Of a DNA stretch of 64,000 nucleotides, positions 13,501-23,252 are shown piece by piece; positions within the stretch are counted from its first letter, which is position 1; each line of letters begins with the position of its first letter. Source of the DNA: Ciona savignyi (lineage: Eukaryota > Chordata > Ascidiacea > Phlebobranchia > Cionidae); NCBI GenBank assembly GCA_000149265.1, contig CH003334.1, positions 219,719 to 283,718 of the forward strand, in the 5' to 3' direction. The translations under genes were made by a program, and so were the position numbers. The notes beneath the pieces were generated by a model that saw only the letters and a list, made by a program, of their open reading frames with translations, did no database searches and was not told the origin of the DNA.

Positions 13501-16500
13501 CTTCCTACATCATTTCTTAGCCACAGCTTACACATGAGCATTTTACTCCATTCTTAAGTAAACCCTCCAAGTTATAAAACAACCTGCCCCAAGATTAACA
13601 AAACCAATAATAAACTTTTCAAAATTTTCACCTTGAAATCATCAGTGGATAAACATATTAGGTTTCCAAACATGAAGCGCTTAGAACTTTCCCAATCAAT
13701 GTGTTGCAGAGATTCAATATTGAAATGTACAACATACTGCATTCCTGGTTCAATAAATGTTAAAACTAGCTATAAAATAATATATAGTTCTACCTTTGTT
13801 GGTCGGTTCTGGAAACAGAATGCGGGCATTACGATAAACCTTGATGTCATCCAATTTAGCGACTTCATGATCATTGGCATCAGTCCCTGTATAACACATG
13901 GCAATAAACCCCAATATATAGCATTATAACTTACAAAATACCAAGTTTCCTATACTGGATAACAGCATTCCGGAATGGCCGAACAAAATCTTCTTTTAAC
14001 AACCGAAACTGAACATCCAAATATTCTTCTTCACTGCAAATCAAACAAACTTTAAAGCTCATAGGTTTAAAGTTTGTTCACACAGTAGTAGCTTATTTAA
14101 TGAGGCTATGATGCACGATGGTGTTCTACAGTTTTATTGTTCCAATTATATATCAGGAAATATAAAAAGTTTGTACCTTGCATATGTAGCATCAATGCGA
14201 TTTTTCCTTAAGAATGGTTTGTCGGTTCTGGTGATGTCTTCTGCAGTGGGAAAAACAGAGTGCGTTCGAAATGAATCTGGATGTTTCGGTTCAAATGCTT
14301 CATTGGTTTTGTGCAATTTTCTGGAGCTCTCACTAGTAGGTGGATGGAAAAATCACTTAATTGGTAATCGATAGTTACTATTCATTGTTCTAAAACAATT
14401 TTACTCAAACTTTTTTGCACTTTTTTTTGGGGCATTTAAAAATTTAAGATATGCTTTACATACTAGTATCATAACAATGAAATGACCGTGCCCAATTTTG
14501 ATTGTAGAAAATTTTGCTACCAAAGGTATTTTGTACAATATATTGCCTTTTGTATTCACAGAACTTGCTACATAAAAATACCATATAATCACAGAAAAAT
14601 ATTCAAAAAAACCATAAAATCATATATTACATATGTAAGTAAAATTCCAAACAATGTGAAAGTTTGATTTATCAATCATCTTAACATAAAGTTAACTGTC
14701 TGACTTATTAGCCTGGTGGTTTATTACGTCACCTTTCAGCTAAAGGATTATAGGTTCGGAAACTGGTCGCTAGTTAGTCGGTTATATTTTTGGGCAAGGC
14801 ACTTAACGGACATTGCGTGAATCCATTAGAATAATGGGTTTTACCAAATTGAAGTGTCATACACAACACCCTGCAATAACTCCAATTACAGTATATAAAA
14901 TTTGACAATACGCATTTAAAAAGGACAGCTTCTGTCCATTATAGAAAATAACAAAAAACAAATCAAGCAAAACACACCGACCAAGTTTGGATAATTTCAT
15001 CTTTCCTCTGCACCACTTCTAAAATTCGAGTTTGTATATCATCCACACCTTTAATATGTTGGATAACCTGACCCAACACCAAAACCAGACTAGAAACCTG
15101 GGATAATATGAGTTTGACCAAGTATTATGGATTGAGTTTTATTGACCAAGTTTTTTATATTGAGTTTGATAACTGATTATGTGCATTTTTATTAACCAAG
15201 TTTCATATATTGAAATGGATAACTGATTATATGCAGTTTTATTGACCAAGTTTTATATATTCAGTTTGACAAAAGTTGATACCTCTTTGGTGGAATGACG
15301 AGGTATGTAATCCATGAAAGCATTTATCAGATGCAAACAACTAGAAACTTGATTGACGGCTCTTGTATTTTCTCCTGAGCTAAGTGTGGTCAATTTATTT
15401 AGTACTATATATCCACACAATTGATTCATAGTCTAAAAAGTCACATTTTTCAACACAGCAATAAAAATAGCATGTTTTTTTATATATCAAACTGTTGGTT
15501 GCAGAATCATTCAGTTAAAGTGACATAATATGGTTGTCATAAAAATGACAACCATATTAATCAACTTAAAGGTATAAATTATTTTTAAATACAGTTAGTC
15601 GGTAACATCGTAACATAAAATATCTGGAATTACCTCTTGGTCAAATTTTCACTCAGCAAACTAATTATTTTGTCACAAAAACTTGATCTGATTATCGACA
15701 TCAAAATATCGATTAAACTTCGTCGCGCGCCATCAACTTGTACTAATCTGCCGCATGCTAATAATATCTTTTCTTTCATTCCTAGGTGGGGTGAAATTGT
15801 AGTATAATATTGATTTCTAAAAGAAAAGTTTTATATACAAATATGACTAGAAACCAAACTCGGCAGAATGATGTTCCATCATTGTATTTGAAACCTGCCA
15901 AGTGTGTAATATATTTAGATGACTTCAAAGGCAACTGAAGAGTTACATTTAATTACCATGTTTCTGTGATATATTGATCATGTTTTTTCTACCCTAAAGG
16001 ATAAAGCTTTGTATTATAGAGGCCAAGTTGCTAGGATGGCACACACCCTTAACTTTGTCTAGAATCTCCTGTTTACGAATTTCCTATCGGATGAAATCGG
16101 GGGATGAACTTTCAAATAGCTTGGTGGTGTGATTTACTTTTTAAACATAAGATTGTACAATTAAAACATTTCGATAGTCGAGTCTATGGAAATATTTTAG
16201 TCTCAGTACATTAATCGGTTGTACTAAACTTAGAAGAATATCTTAATCATATACTACACACTGCAATAACTAAGGTAACCCAAAAATTGGCATGAAGTAA
16301 TCTGATGATTGCCCATGTGATAACGCCACTTGTCTTTCACAGAAATAAAATTAAAAAATAAATAACCTATAATGTAGATTTTTGTCAAGATAGAAATGAC
16401 ATATGGCTAATAATCCATCTATATTTAGAAACACAAAATCCCTTAGTTTTCCTCTTACTATTACTCAGTTGCATTGAGAGACAATCTTGAAAGCCAGATT

Positions 16501-18380
16501 TTTTTGTAGAAAGCCAGATGACATCTTTATTCAGAACGCCTTTATCTTCATGCATAACTTTACTCAGTTTCATAACAAGCATTCGTGGCCCTGCATTTTC
16601 ACTATGGAAATAAATCATTGGTTTATTTATAATTTCATACAGTCATGAACAAAAAAAACACATCAGTCTAATATGCAGGTTCGAAACTAGTAACTAGGTA
16701 ATCGGCTGTATCCTCTTTACTAAAATGTAATGAAAATAACAATGTGAAAAAAAAACTACCTCTCCAACTAAATGACTTGGTGGGTTAGAGCATGACTTTA
16801 AGCCGAAGGGTGGCAGGTTTGAAACTGCTTGCTAGTCAGTTGTGTCCTTGCGCAATATACTTAGCGACATCGCCCGAACCCAGCAGATACAATCTTACCA
16901 ACTATGGCTGCAAGTAATTTGACAATTGCCCGTGTGAGATAATTTACATTATATGTGAGGTAATGTGTTATAACTGCTATTGCATTTAACATAAAACATG
17001 AATATGCTCTTCCAATATTTAAAACTTAAAGGGTGGAAAGGCGATTAAGATGGCTATGGTAGAAATATCAAACCTTGGATGTAAATTGTTGGATCTTGTT
17101 TTTTTCGGAAATCCTTTTTGCAATGTTCGTTGATAAGAACTTTGACCCAGCGACCTTTGACCTAGTAAACAAGTCGCTAGTACTAGGATAGGTATTCATG
17201 TTTAGTCACTGCTTAAACATCTCTTAAGTTTTGATTTTAGTTTAGTTTATATTTTGTTTTCTTTTATTGTGAAAATTGGAAAAAGGCAGCAAAATAAGTC
17301 GTGAAAACATGTATGTTATCCAATTAATTATTTAATGTATAAAAATTAAAAAAATGTGAACTGTTACCAAGAGAAATTTGACACCGGGACCTTTGATCAC
17401 GATATCTCAAAGGTCGTGAACTTTGATCCCGGGAACTTGAAGGTCGTGAACTTTGACCCCAGGAACTTAAAGGTCGTGACCTTTGACCCCGGGAACTTGA
17501 AGGTCGAAAACGTCGACCGCTTGTAATATCAAGCGATCTGTCATTAGTTCCTATTGCACCATCGTCGCCCAAAGCAAATAAGCTGCAAATCAAAATATTA
17601 CTTTTGACACAGGGTAATACCCCAGTGAAAAACCAACAAAGTATTTCCTCATCGACATTTTCAAATAAGAGAAGCAAGCGTTCGCTTACTAACATAAAAC
17701 AAACACTTGTTCGTGAGCGCACAAACCTTTATTTTTTGTATTTTTCTTTATTTTATACTTCATATAAAATTGTAATTGAATTGTCCTTAGTTGCGGAAAT
17801 TAGGTTTGTTCGCAGGTGATTTTTTCATGTATTTACATCATGCCACGTATTTTGAGGCGTCGCCAAGCAAAGCACTTTTTGTTTTGTTATTCATTAATCT
17901 TTCGACCTTTAAACTGTATAAACCGAGGAGCGTTGTATTTTAAACGAGCGGCAAATTTTAGGCATGCAAATGTTTTACAATGAAGTTTAAAACGGGATGT
18001 TAAATTGATTATTTAGGATGTACTATTTTTTTTAGTTACCGCTCTAATATATTAACGAAACAAAGCAATGGTGTTTGTGATTTATTCGAAGTGAGTAACT
18101 GCTTAAACGTGCTGCTATCAGATCTACGGACATAAGAAAAGTGGCCGTAACACTGTCTTTTCCAGTTTTAAGATATCAAAAATCGTTACCTATGAATTCA
18201 TAAGTGACAGAATAACCCGAGTAAACTTTAGTTTACTTGTCGGTTAATAAGAATCACATCTAAACTTATAGCGCCGCACATATTATACACATAGGATACT
18301 CGTTACATAAATATTGTAGAAACATACCTAAACAGATATATATTAAAAATAAAATCTCAGACTTACCCGCTATAATCCAT
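41..18380 (-). CDS. ZNFX1: ZNFX1-like NFX1-type zinc-finger helicase (41-exon gene model)
   Basis: Homologous along its length to vertebrate ZNFX1, an SF1 RNA helicase with NFX1-type zinc fingers that acts in cytoplasmic antiviral and small-RNA pathways. I placed 41 exons by matching reading frame and GT..AG sites. The start codon at 18380 gives MDYSG, followed by an Arg/Ser-rich leader, an N-terminal conserved region, the helicase core (GPPGTGKT in exon 16), a zinc-finger array and a RING-like CGH/CPQC region. Phase is consistent throughout except for the exon 12/13 join, which needs a weak donor, and one extra base in each of exons 31 and 33. About 1754 codons compare with about 1918 aa in human. 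The C-terminal RZ-type zinc finger of vertebrate ZNFX1 is not seen: either the gene stops at the TGA at 41-43, or it continues left of the window through a weak donor. Family identity is very sure, the 3' end is not. Confidence 0.9.
1580..1697 (-). repeat. tRNA-derived SINE, 3' part only
   Basis: Truncated copy of the window's SINE family in reverse orientation. It starts with the characteristic tail (ggataggataggatattc), followed by the conserved 'cccgtgaatgggaaaacc' block, and stops near 'gaagctattgcagt'. It sits in the intron between ZNFX1 exons 39 and 38. Confidence 0.85.
1793..2287. mobile_element. hAT-type MITE (495 bp)
   Basis: Terminal inverted repeats cagcggttcccaaac and gtttgggaaccgctg. 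Flanked by 8-bp target duplications cactaaga (1785-1792) and cactaagg (2288-2295), seven of eight matching. The 8-bp duplication and CAG..CTG ends are hallmarks of hAT transposons. There is no transposase, so it is non-autonomous. It sits inside an intron of the ZNFX1-like gene. Confidence 0.88.
2648..3184. mobile_element. pogo/Tigger-like MITE (537 bp)
   Basis: Inverted ends cagtggaaccccgctt and aagcggggttccactg, flanked by TA on both sides within short (TA)n runs. The CAGTGGAACC ends and the TA target are typical of pogo-like members of the Tc1/mariner superfamily. Subterminal stretches repeat 'acgaccacc' motifs in inverse order at each end. No coding capacity is seen. Intronic in the ZNFX1-like gene. 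Confidence 0.85.
3262..5828 (-). CDS. ZNFX1: ZNFX1-like gene, exons 34-38 (NFX1-type zinc-finger array)
   Basis: Exons: 5638-5828, 5226-5384, 3876-4034, 3605-3763, 3262-3415. Exon 34 corresponds to the first ZNFX1 zinc fingers ([15 protein letters not shown], then FQCMKPC). Exons 35, 36 and 37 are each exactly 159 bp, start and end in phase 0 and encode 53-residue modules of the form CGHxxxxxKC..(F/W)xCxxxC...(D/A/S)CGHxC....C..C..C. Exon 38 (154 bp) is a slightly shorter version. The repeated CGH and C-x3-C spacing is the NFX1-type zinc-binding signature. The introns are small and hold nothing recognisable, except 4035-5225 (about 1.2 kb), which shows no element I can name. Confidence 0.88.
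5882..11762 (-). CDS. ZNFX1: ZNFX1-like gene, exons 15-33 (superfamily 1 helicase core)
   Basis: Exons: 11649-11762, 11109-11313, 10843-11045, 10375-10518, 10228-10320, 9928-10008, 9472-9549, 9281-9397, 9134-9202, 8615-8689, 8475-8558, 8297-8423, 7607-7799, 7373-7552, 6962-7168, 6636-6735, 6236-6373, 6091-6180, 5882-6036. Motifs in order: Q-like [10 protein letters not shown], Walker A GPPGTGKT and motif Ia [15 protein letters not shown] (exons 16-17), GMTTTGAA (27), Walker [13 protein letters not shown] and motif [13 protein letters not shown] (28), CQHRMRP (29), ITILTTYTG (30), [10 protein letters not shown] (31), [12 protein letters not shown] (32). All catalytic motifs are kept. Exon 31 has one extra base just before the DNYQG motif and exon 33 has one extra base near its middle. 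Frame recovers after each. The intron 11046-11108 is only 63 bp. The N gap is in the intron between 8689 and 9134. Confidence 0.9.
7885..8179 (+). repeat. tRNA-derived SINE, full length
   Basis: Starts with a tRNA-like head: A box in 'tggtctagcggttaag', anticodon-arm-like ctttcaatcgaaag, B box-like 'aggtgcgaaactgg'. The body follows, with a tail ending 'atgaatatcctatcctatt'. Lies in the intron between exons 27 and 26 of the ZNFX1-like gene, in the opposite orientation. Confidence 0.93.
8758..8857. other. assembly gap (100 N)
   Basis: Exactly 100 unknown bases, a conventional scaffold gap of arbitrary size. The exons on both sides (9134-9202 and 8615-8689) join in matching phase, so the gap probably falls inside one intron. 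Confidence 0.99.
12638..18380 (-). CDS. ZNFX1: ZNFX1-like gene, exons 1-14 (N-terminal region)
   Basis: Exons: 18367-18380, 17368-17582, 17074-17161, 16459-16601, 15634-15781, 15283-15379, 14978-15097, 14177-14328, 13942-14033, 13794-13886, 13632-13744, 13342-13426, 12883-12929, 12638-12733. Exons 2-3 encode an Arg/Ser/Gln-rich, probably disordered leader built on a DNA minisatellite. Exons 5-7 are the helical region that precedes the helicase. Exons 8-14 match the well-conserved ZNFX1 block: TDKPFLRKN, then [18 protein letters not shown], then [14 protein letters not shown] and [12 protein letters not shown]. Exon 12 ends at TATG|gtatgt by consensus, but exon 13 ([10 protein letters not shown]) needs two carried bases, so a gttgct donor two codons further, or a one-base indel, must be assumed. 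A SINE lies 15 bp beyond this exon. Exon 1 carries only 14 coding bases. Confidence 0.82.
13040..13327 (+). repeat. tRNA-derived SINE, full length
   Basis: Nearly identical to the copy at 7885 across head, body and the tail 'gaatatcctatcctat'. Inserted in the intron just downstream of ZNFX1 exon 12, only about 15 bp from its donor site. Confidence 0.93.
14711..14885 (+). repeat. degenerate SINE copy
   Basis: Recognisable by gcctggtggt, actggtcgctagttagtcgg, 'gggcaaggcacttaacggacattg' and the 'ccaaattgaag' block. Many substitutions, and the 3' third is lost. An older copy of the same family, in a ZNFX1 intron. Confidence 0.75.
15526..15559. repeat. 15-bp perfect hairpin in intron
   Basis: Arms taatatggttgtcat and atgacaaccatatta separated by aaaa, with weaker pairing extending outward on both sides (ttaaagt against acttaaa). 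Probably the remnant of a tiny foldback element. No function is implied by position (intron between exons 5 and 6 of the ZNFX1-like gene). Confidence 0.7.
16240..16350 (+). repeat. degenerate SINE, 3' fragment
   Basis: Shows 'acacactgcaataac', 'ggtaaccc', 'tctgatgattgcccatgtgat' and the mutated tail block before 'ataaaat'. The head is missing. Intron between exons 5 and 4 of the ZNFX1-like gene. Confidence 0.65.
16765..16960 (+). repeat. degenerate SINE, 5' and middle
   Basis: Keeps a tRNA-like head (gacttggtgggttagagcatgac, gcaggtttgaaactg), 'agtcagttgtgtccttgcgc', 'cccgaacccagc' and 'gacaattgcccgtgtg'. Strongly diverged from the young copies. Lies between ZNFX1 exons 4 and 3. Confidence 0.68.
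17375..17510. repeat. intragenic minisatellite of about 30 bp coding for Arg/Ser repeats
   Basis: About four copies of a unit like 'aaggtcgtgaactttgaccc' plus 'cgggaactt' lie inside exon 2 of the ZNFX1-like gene. On the minus strand they encode short Arg/Ser/Gln-rich repeats such as [10 protein letters not shown] and [10 protein letters not shown]. Related sequence reappears at 17139-17166, covering the acceptor of exon 3. Confidence 0.8.
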
Positions 18381-18552
18381 AATTCCACCAGTTGATACAA
18401 TGAAGCACTTACAGCTTAATTTACGGGCGTTCGTGTAATGAGCGTCACGGTGATGGTACAATAAATACAATGGGCGTTGGTACAATGATTCACATGTCAC
18501 TCGAGACGAAGCGAAAGTTCGCTACTGCGGTAGGGTATTCCCCAAAGAAGAG

Positions 18553-18665
18553 ATGTCCAACTTATCTAGTCGGCGGGCCAGATTTCAGAAAATCCTTGGT
18601 AGGCCAGATAATTACCTAAATAGTATTTATTATCTTAACCACATATTTATTTACAAATGCAAGGT
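18553..18665. mobile_element. degenerate terminus of the hAT family seen at 19896
   Basis: The stretch 'gtccaacttatctagtcggc' followed by gggccagat matches, in reverse complement, the right end of the hAT-type element at 23851, with scattered substitutions and without the outermost bases. A truncated older relative, upstream of the ZNFX1-like start. The 170 bp between it and the start codon show no clear promoter motif. Confidence 0.6.
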
Positions 18666-18696
18666 CCACATTACAAAGTATGGTTAGATATATTTT

Positions 18697-18960
18697 CCAA
18701 CCGGTTAGTCTGGCGTTTTAGTGCGACGCCTTTCAACCGAAAATCTGCAGATTCGAAACTTGTTGGCTACAGCTAATCGAGTGTGTCCTTGGACAAGGCA
18801 CTTAACGGACATTTCCTGAACCAAGCGGATTAATGAAACGAGTCTTTCACGCAATAGCTCCGGTAACCCGACGGTCGGCGCGAGGTGATCTGACGTTTCC
18901 CGTGTGTTAACACCCGTTGGTTTTCCCATTTACGGGAATAAACATGAATGTCCTATCCTG
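18697..18960 (+). repeat. tRNA-derived SINE, diverged, nearly complete
   Basis: Head ccaaccggttagtctggcg, middle 'cttggacaaggcacttaacg', then 'tccggtaacccgacgg' and tail 'gaatgtcctatcctgt'. Has an internal deletion of the 'ggttctaccaaattg' segment. Confidence 0.82.
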
Positions 18961-20029
18961 TAGCAAATTTTTGAAATTTAACTATGGTGCCATACAAAGT
19001 TCATTAATATACTGTAAAAATGTGGCGACTTTTACATATGAAAGCGGGCTGATATCACGTCAATGACGTATAAGAAAATAACTTGAGGTGTTCCCGTAAT
19101 ACGTTTGAATATTGTCCTTTAAAAACGATTGTCATTTTTCTTTCTTCCGCGATGTTATCTACCCATTTTCATGTACTTACCACAACAAATCGTCGATTTA
19201 GGTATATCCAAGCTGTTTCATTTCAACCCAAAGCGAACATATTGATAATTTGACGTAGTGTGGGTGCGTTTGTGGCGCGCGTTTGAAAACCAAACAAGTT
19301 ATAAGGTTTATTTTTTGGGAACAAATTTAAAAGTGTGTTATGCACCCATCTACCGATTTTCATGTACCTACTATAATAAATCGTCGATTTAGGTATATCC
19401 AATCTGTTTCATGTCAACCCAAAGCGAACATATTGATAATTTGACGTAGTGTGGGTGCGTGAATGGTGCGCGTTTGAAAATCAAACAAGATATAAGGTTA
19501 ATTTTTTGGGAGCAAATTAATAAATGTGTTATCCACCAATCTACCGATTTGCATGTACTTACTTTGACAAATCGTCGATTTAGGTATATCCCAGCTGTTT
19601 CATTTCAACCCAAAGCGAACATATTGATAATTTGACGTAGAGTGGGTGCGTTTGTGGCGCGCGTTTGAAAACCAAACTAGATATAAGGTTTTCTTTTTTG
19701 GAAGCAAATTTATAAATGTGTCATCCACCCATCTACTAATTTTCATGTACTTACTATAACAAATCGTCGATTTAGGTATATGAAGGCTGTTTCATTTCAA
19801 CCCAAAGCAAACATATTGATAATTTGACGTATTGCATGTGCGTTTGAAAACCAAACAAGATATAAGGTTTATTTTTTGGGAACAAAATTATAAGTCAGGG
19901 GTGGGCAACATACGGCCCGCGGGCCGGGTCCGGCCCGTGAAAGAATTTCGACCGGCCCTCAGACTGTATCTTACAATGAGCTGTAACGTGGCTCAGGTCC
20001 GGCCCGCTGTCTGTATCCAACCACACACT

Positions 20030-23000
20030 TGTAGCATTTCGTATAGTATATATTTGTTTTAATTTATGTCTAAAACATTTTGTGTTTTAACGTCGTTTTT
20101 TTTGCGTTTCAAGTTTTTCGACTCTCACATATTATTACCCGTACGTAATTATCCCCTTGCACGGGCCTTTTGTATTTTTGCCGTTTTAAATCATTAACAT
20201 AGTTTTTTCACCCAATTCCCACAGTTAGTCAAACGTGCAGATGTGAAACGTCTCGCACGTAAACTTTTCGCACCTTGTAAATTCCTATATATTCTGGAAA
20301 TTTATATAACCTAACATAATAACCTACAATAACGTACTTGAGATAACTTGCGTCATGCTGTATAACGTACTTTAGACTATACAACTGGCGTCATGCTGAA
20401 TGACGTACTAAGTAACCATGAGTCGCAAATAAACCGCATATTTAATGAGACGAAAAATACAACTACAGTGAATCAAGAGTTATAGACTTCGAGTTTGAGA
20501 TCTAGACATTACAAGTCGTGGCTATACAACTATATTAGTGGGCTTTTGAGGACAGAGCAAGCTATGTCGAGTTCAAAGTAACCAGAATATAGATCTCTAT
20601 CGAAAAGCGACGAGCAGAAGCAATCAGCTTTTAAAAAGCGCGAGCCCACATTGTTAAGCCTGACGTGATAATGGACACGCACCTTCCCGAAACGAACAAT
20701 TTCCGACGTCAACTTCAACTAGAAGTTTTAAGTACATTGGCAACGACGAGTGGCCCAACGCAATTTATCTAAGAAGCAAATTCAAAACCAAGCAACTTCA
20801 AGCATCAAGTAAGAAACGCCCCTTTTCGCTGGACGAAGTTGGTGACTAACAAGACAACGAACTCTATTCAAATCAAGTTGATAAGCATCGTCTCCGCCGA
20901 CGAAAGAAGAGAATCTGCAAGACGACGTCCCCTTTACGAAATATGAAAGGGTTGTATTATTATTTTTGTAGCTTCTAGATTATTTTTTGTAAGTTTTATT
21001 ATTATATTTTATACTATATATATATGTAATTATTAGTCTGCAATGATTGCAAATACTAGTGTTCCCGGTTTGGTTGAATGGTACTAGGCTATTGCAAGAA
21101 TGCATAATATCGGTGTTTTACTCTACAGACTTCTTACAAACACGAAGAGCAAACGCGCCTTCAACAACTGCTACATATGCACTTCATCTTAAACAAGGTT
21201 AGTAACGCTTTTACGAGTATGCTATCATGAGCTTGAGTCAATGATGCCATGCTGCGCCAACCCATCCGGTATATTAGGCGCATTTACACGTCGAACGACG
21301 TTTGTGTTGTTCTTTCGCGCCAGATTTTCAATGTTACCGCCGACAAGGCGTTAGTTTTCTTTTAATCGCCTCACGCAAATTATGCGTCTCGTTCACGCAA
21401 TTATATACTCGTTTAAGCAGCGGCTTGAGTTTTGTTTCTTATCCTGCGAAGTCAGATCGCCCCTGCCCCGCGCGTTTGCGCTCTAGCTGTGTAAATAAGT
21501 GAGCGCACCCGCTTCACAACGCCACAGTTTATTAAACGATACCAGCGTACTTCCGTATAGCTATGGTAATCGCGCCGCATATAAATGCGATGTCTAATTG
21601 TCTAATCGCCTCTCAGTCAATGTGTCGGATGTTCCGAACCGAATATATTTCGTGTGTAAAACAGGCTTTTACAAACACCGCACAGTAATGACGAGACACG
21701 GCTTATGTCCTGCTTACTAAAAGTTTTCTTTTGTTTGTTGATGGAAATACATCCGCGCAAGATTATTTCCCTTATTCGTTACGAGTCGTAAAACCTACAT
21801 ATGACAGGTCGCTCGGTGTTTGTTTTTGCGTTTTTTATTAATTGCGCTTTCGTCGCATATAGCGAGATCATCGCTGCATTTATTTCATGCTCACTCGGTA
21901 GTGAGTAACCAGGCGTACACGCCTTGGTTTATTAGCTGGCAAAGTATAAAAAATATGGCTCATGTGATGCAAATTGTGGCGTTGCTACCTTTAATATGAG
22001 ATGTCACTTTTACTACATATTCCACCTAACATTTATCACGCATTAACATACATGACACCAGATTTTTATGCACGATTGCACAATTCTAGCTTTGTACTTA
22101 ATTCTCCCAACCAGGTTATTCTAGTTTTTGCAGGATTAACGTGAGAAATGCTCGAAACTTCGTGAGATCGTTTACCCCATGACTTCGATTGTTATTTCGA
22201 CTGAACATCCGAAATGCTCAACGAGACCGTGATTTTAGTTTCTCAAACTTAACAAAATGTGGAAAAAATGAGATGTTGTAGCATTTCGTATAGTATATAT
22301 TTGTTTTAATTTATGTCTAAAACATTTTGTGTTTTAACGTCGTTTTTTTTGCGTTTCAAGTTTTTCGACTCTCACATATTATTACCCGTACGTAATTATC
22401 ACCTTGCACGGGCCTTTTGTATTTTTGCCGTTTTAAATCATTAACATAGTTTTTTCACCCAATTCCCACAGTTAGTCAAACGTGCAGATGTGAAACGTCT
22501 CGCACGTAAAACTTTCGCACCTTGTAAATTCCCTATAATTCTGGAAATTTATATAACCTAACATAATAACCTACAATAACGTACTTGAGATAACTTGCGT
22601 CATGCTGTATAACGTACTTTAGATTTAGACCAGTGTTTCCCAACCGCGGCTCCGAGAGCCGCATGCGGCTCCCAGCTAGCCTTCTTGCGGCTCTCATTGA
22701 CCTTTGAAAATCCCCTAAAAAATATTAGAATCTGATTCTAATAATAAAAAAAATAAAATTAGTACTCTAAAATTACCCTTGCTTAGTTTGAAGGCTGGGA
22801 AAAGAGTTTTTACTTCATAGTTAAGATTAAAGGCAAGGAAAGTTGTGAAAAGGCTGCAAGTGTTACGTCACTGTTTTCTTAAAGCAGTGTGTTTTCATGT
22901 TTTCATGAGTGTTTTAATGCGGCTCCATACGTATTCTAAAATTTGAAATTTGGCCCCGACACTAAAAAAGGTTGGGAACCACTGCTTTAGACTATACAAC

Positions 23001-23252
23001 TGGCGTCATGCTGAATGACGTACTAAGTAACTTGAGTCGCAAATAAACCGTATATTGAATGAGACGCAGAATACAACTAAAGTGAATCAAGAGTTATAGA
23101 CTTCGAGTTTGAGATTAAGACAGTACAAATCGTGGTCACTATAATTATTATTGTGCGATCTGTGGAGAATAGACTTTCCGCTGCGCAGCTCGCGAGAGAC
23201 CGTAAGGCAGCCAACGCTCAAGCAATAAGCTTTTAAAAAGCGCGAGCCCACA
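20030..23252 (+). mobile_element. non-coding LTR retrotransposon nested in the hAT element
   Basis: Direct repeats 20030-20650 and 22277-23252 (the second enlarged by a MITE) begin TGTAGCATTTCG and end GCGAGCCCACA, flanked by cact at 20026-20029 and 23253-23256. Right after the left LTR, at 20651, lies ttgttaagcctgacgtgat, a plausible tRNA primer-binding site. A purine run (gtggaaaaaatgagatg) precedes the right LTR. The internal 1.6 kb encodes nothing recognisable, so it is a non-autonomous (LARD/TRIM-like) element. The middle of the LTRs has diverged between 20520 and 20625. Confidence 0.78.
22631..22984. mobile_element. hAT-type MITE (354 bp) inside the right LTR
   Basis: Ends cagtgtttcccaacc and ggttgggaaccactg, flanked by atttagac (22623-22630) and ctttagac (22985-22992), seven of eight bases matching. 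Interrupts the right LTR of the nested retroelement, so it is younger than that insertion. Confidence 0.88.

Noticed and set aside
15283-15432. longer version of ZNFX1 exon 6 using the acceptor at 15433
   Set aside because: It is open but breaks phase with exon 5. The internal acceptor cacttag at 15380 restores a continuous frame, so the shorter exon was chosen.
17324-17722. 132-aa uninterrupted frame treated as one coding unit
   Set aside because: Only 17368-17582 is exon. The upstream part is intron (acceptor tttgcag at 17583-17590 and a good join to MDYSG) and the last codons lie beyond a donor.
19832-20062. plus-strand open frame in the hAT terminus
   Set aside because: It spans the satellite, the hAT terminal repeat and the start of an LTR, so it is a chance frame across three unrelated repeats.
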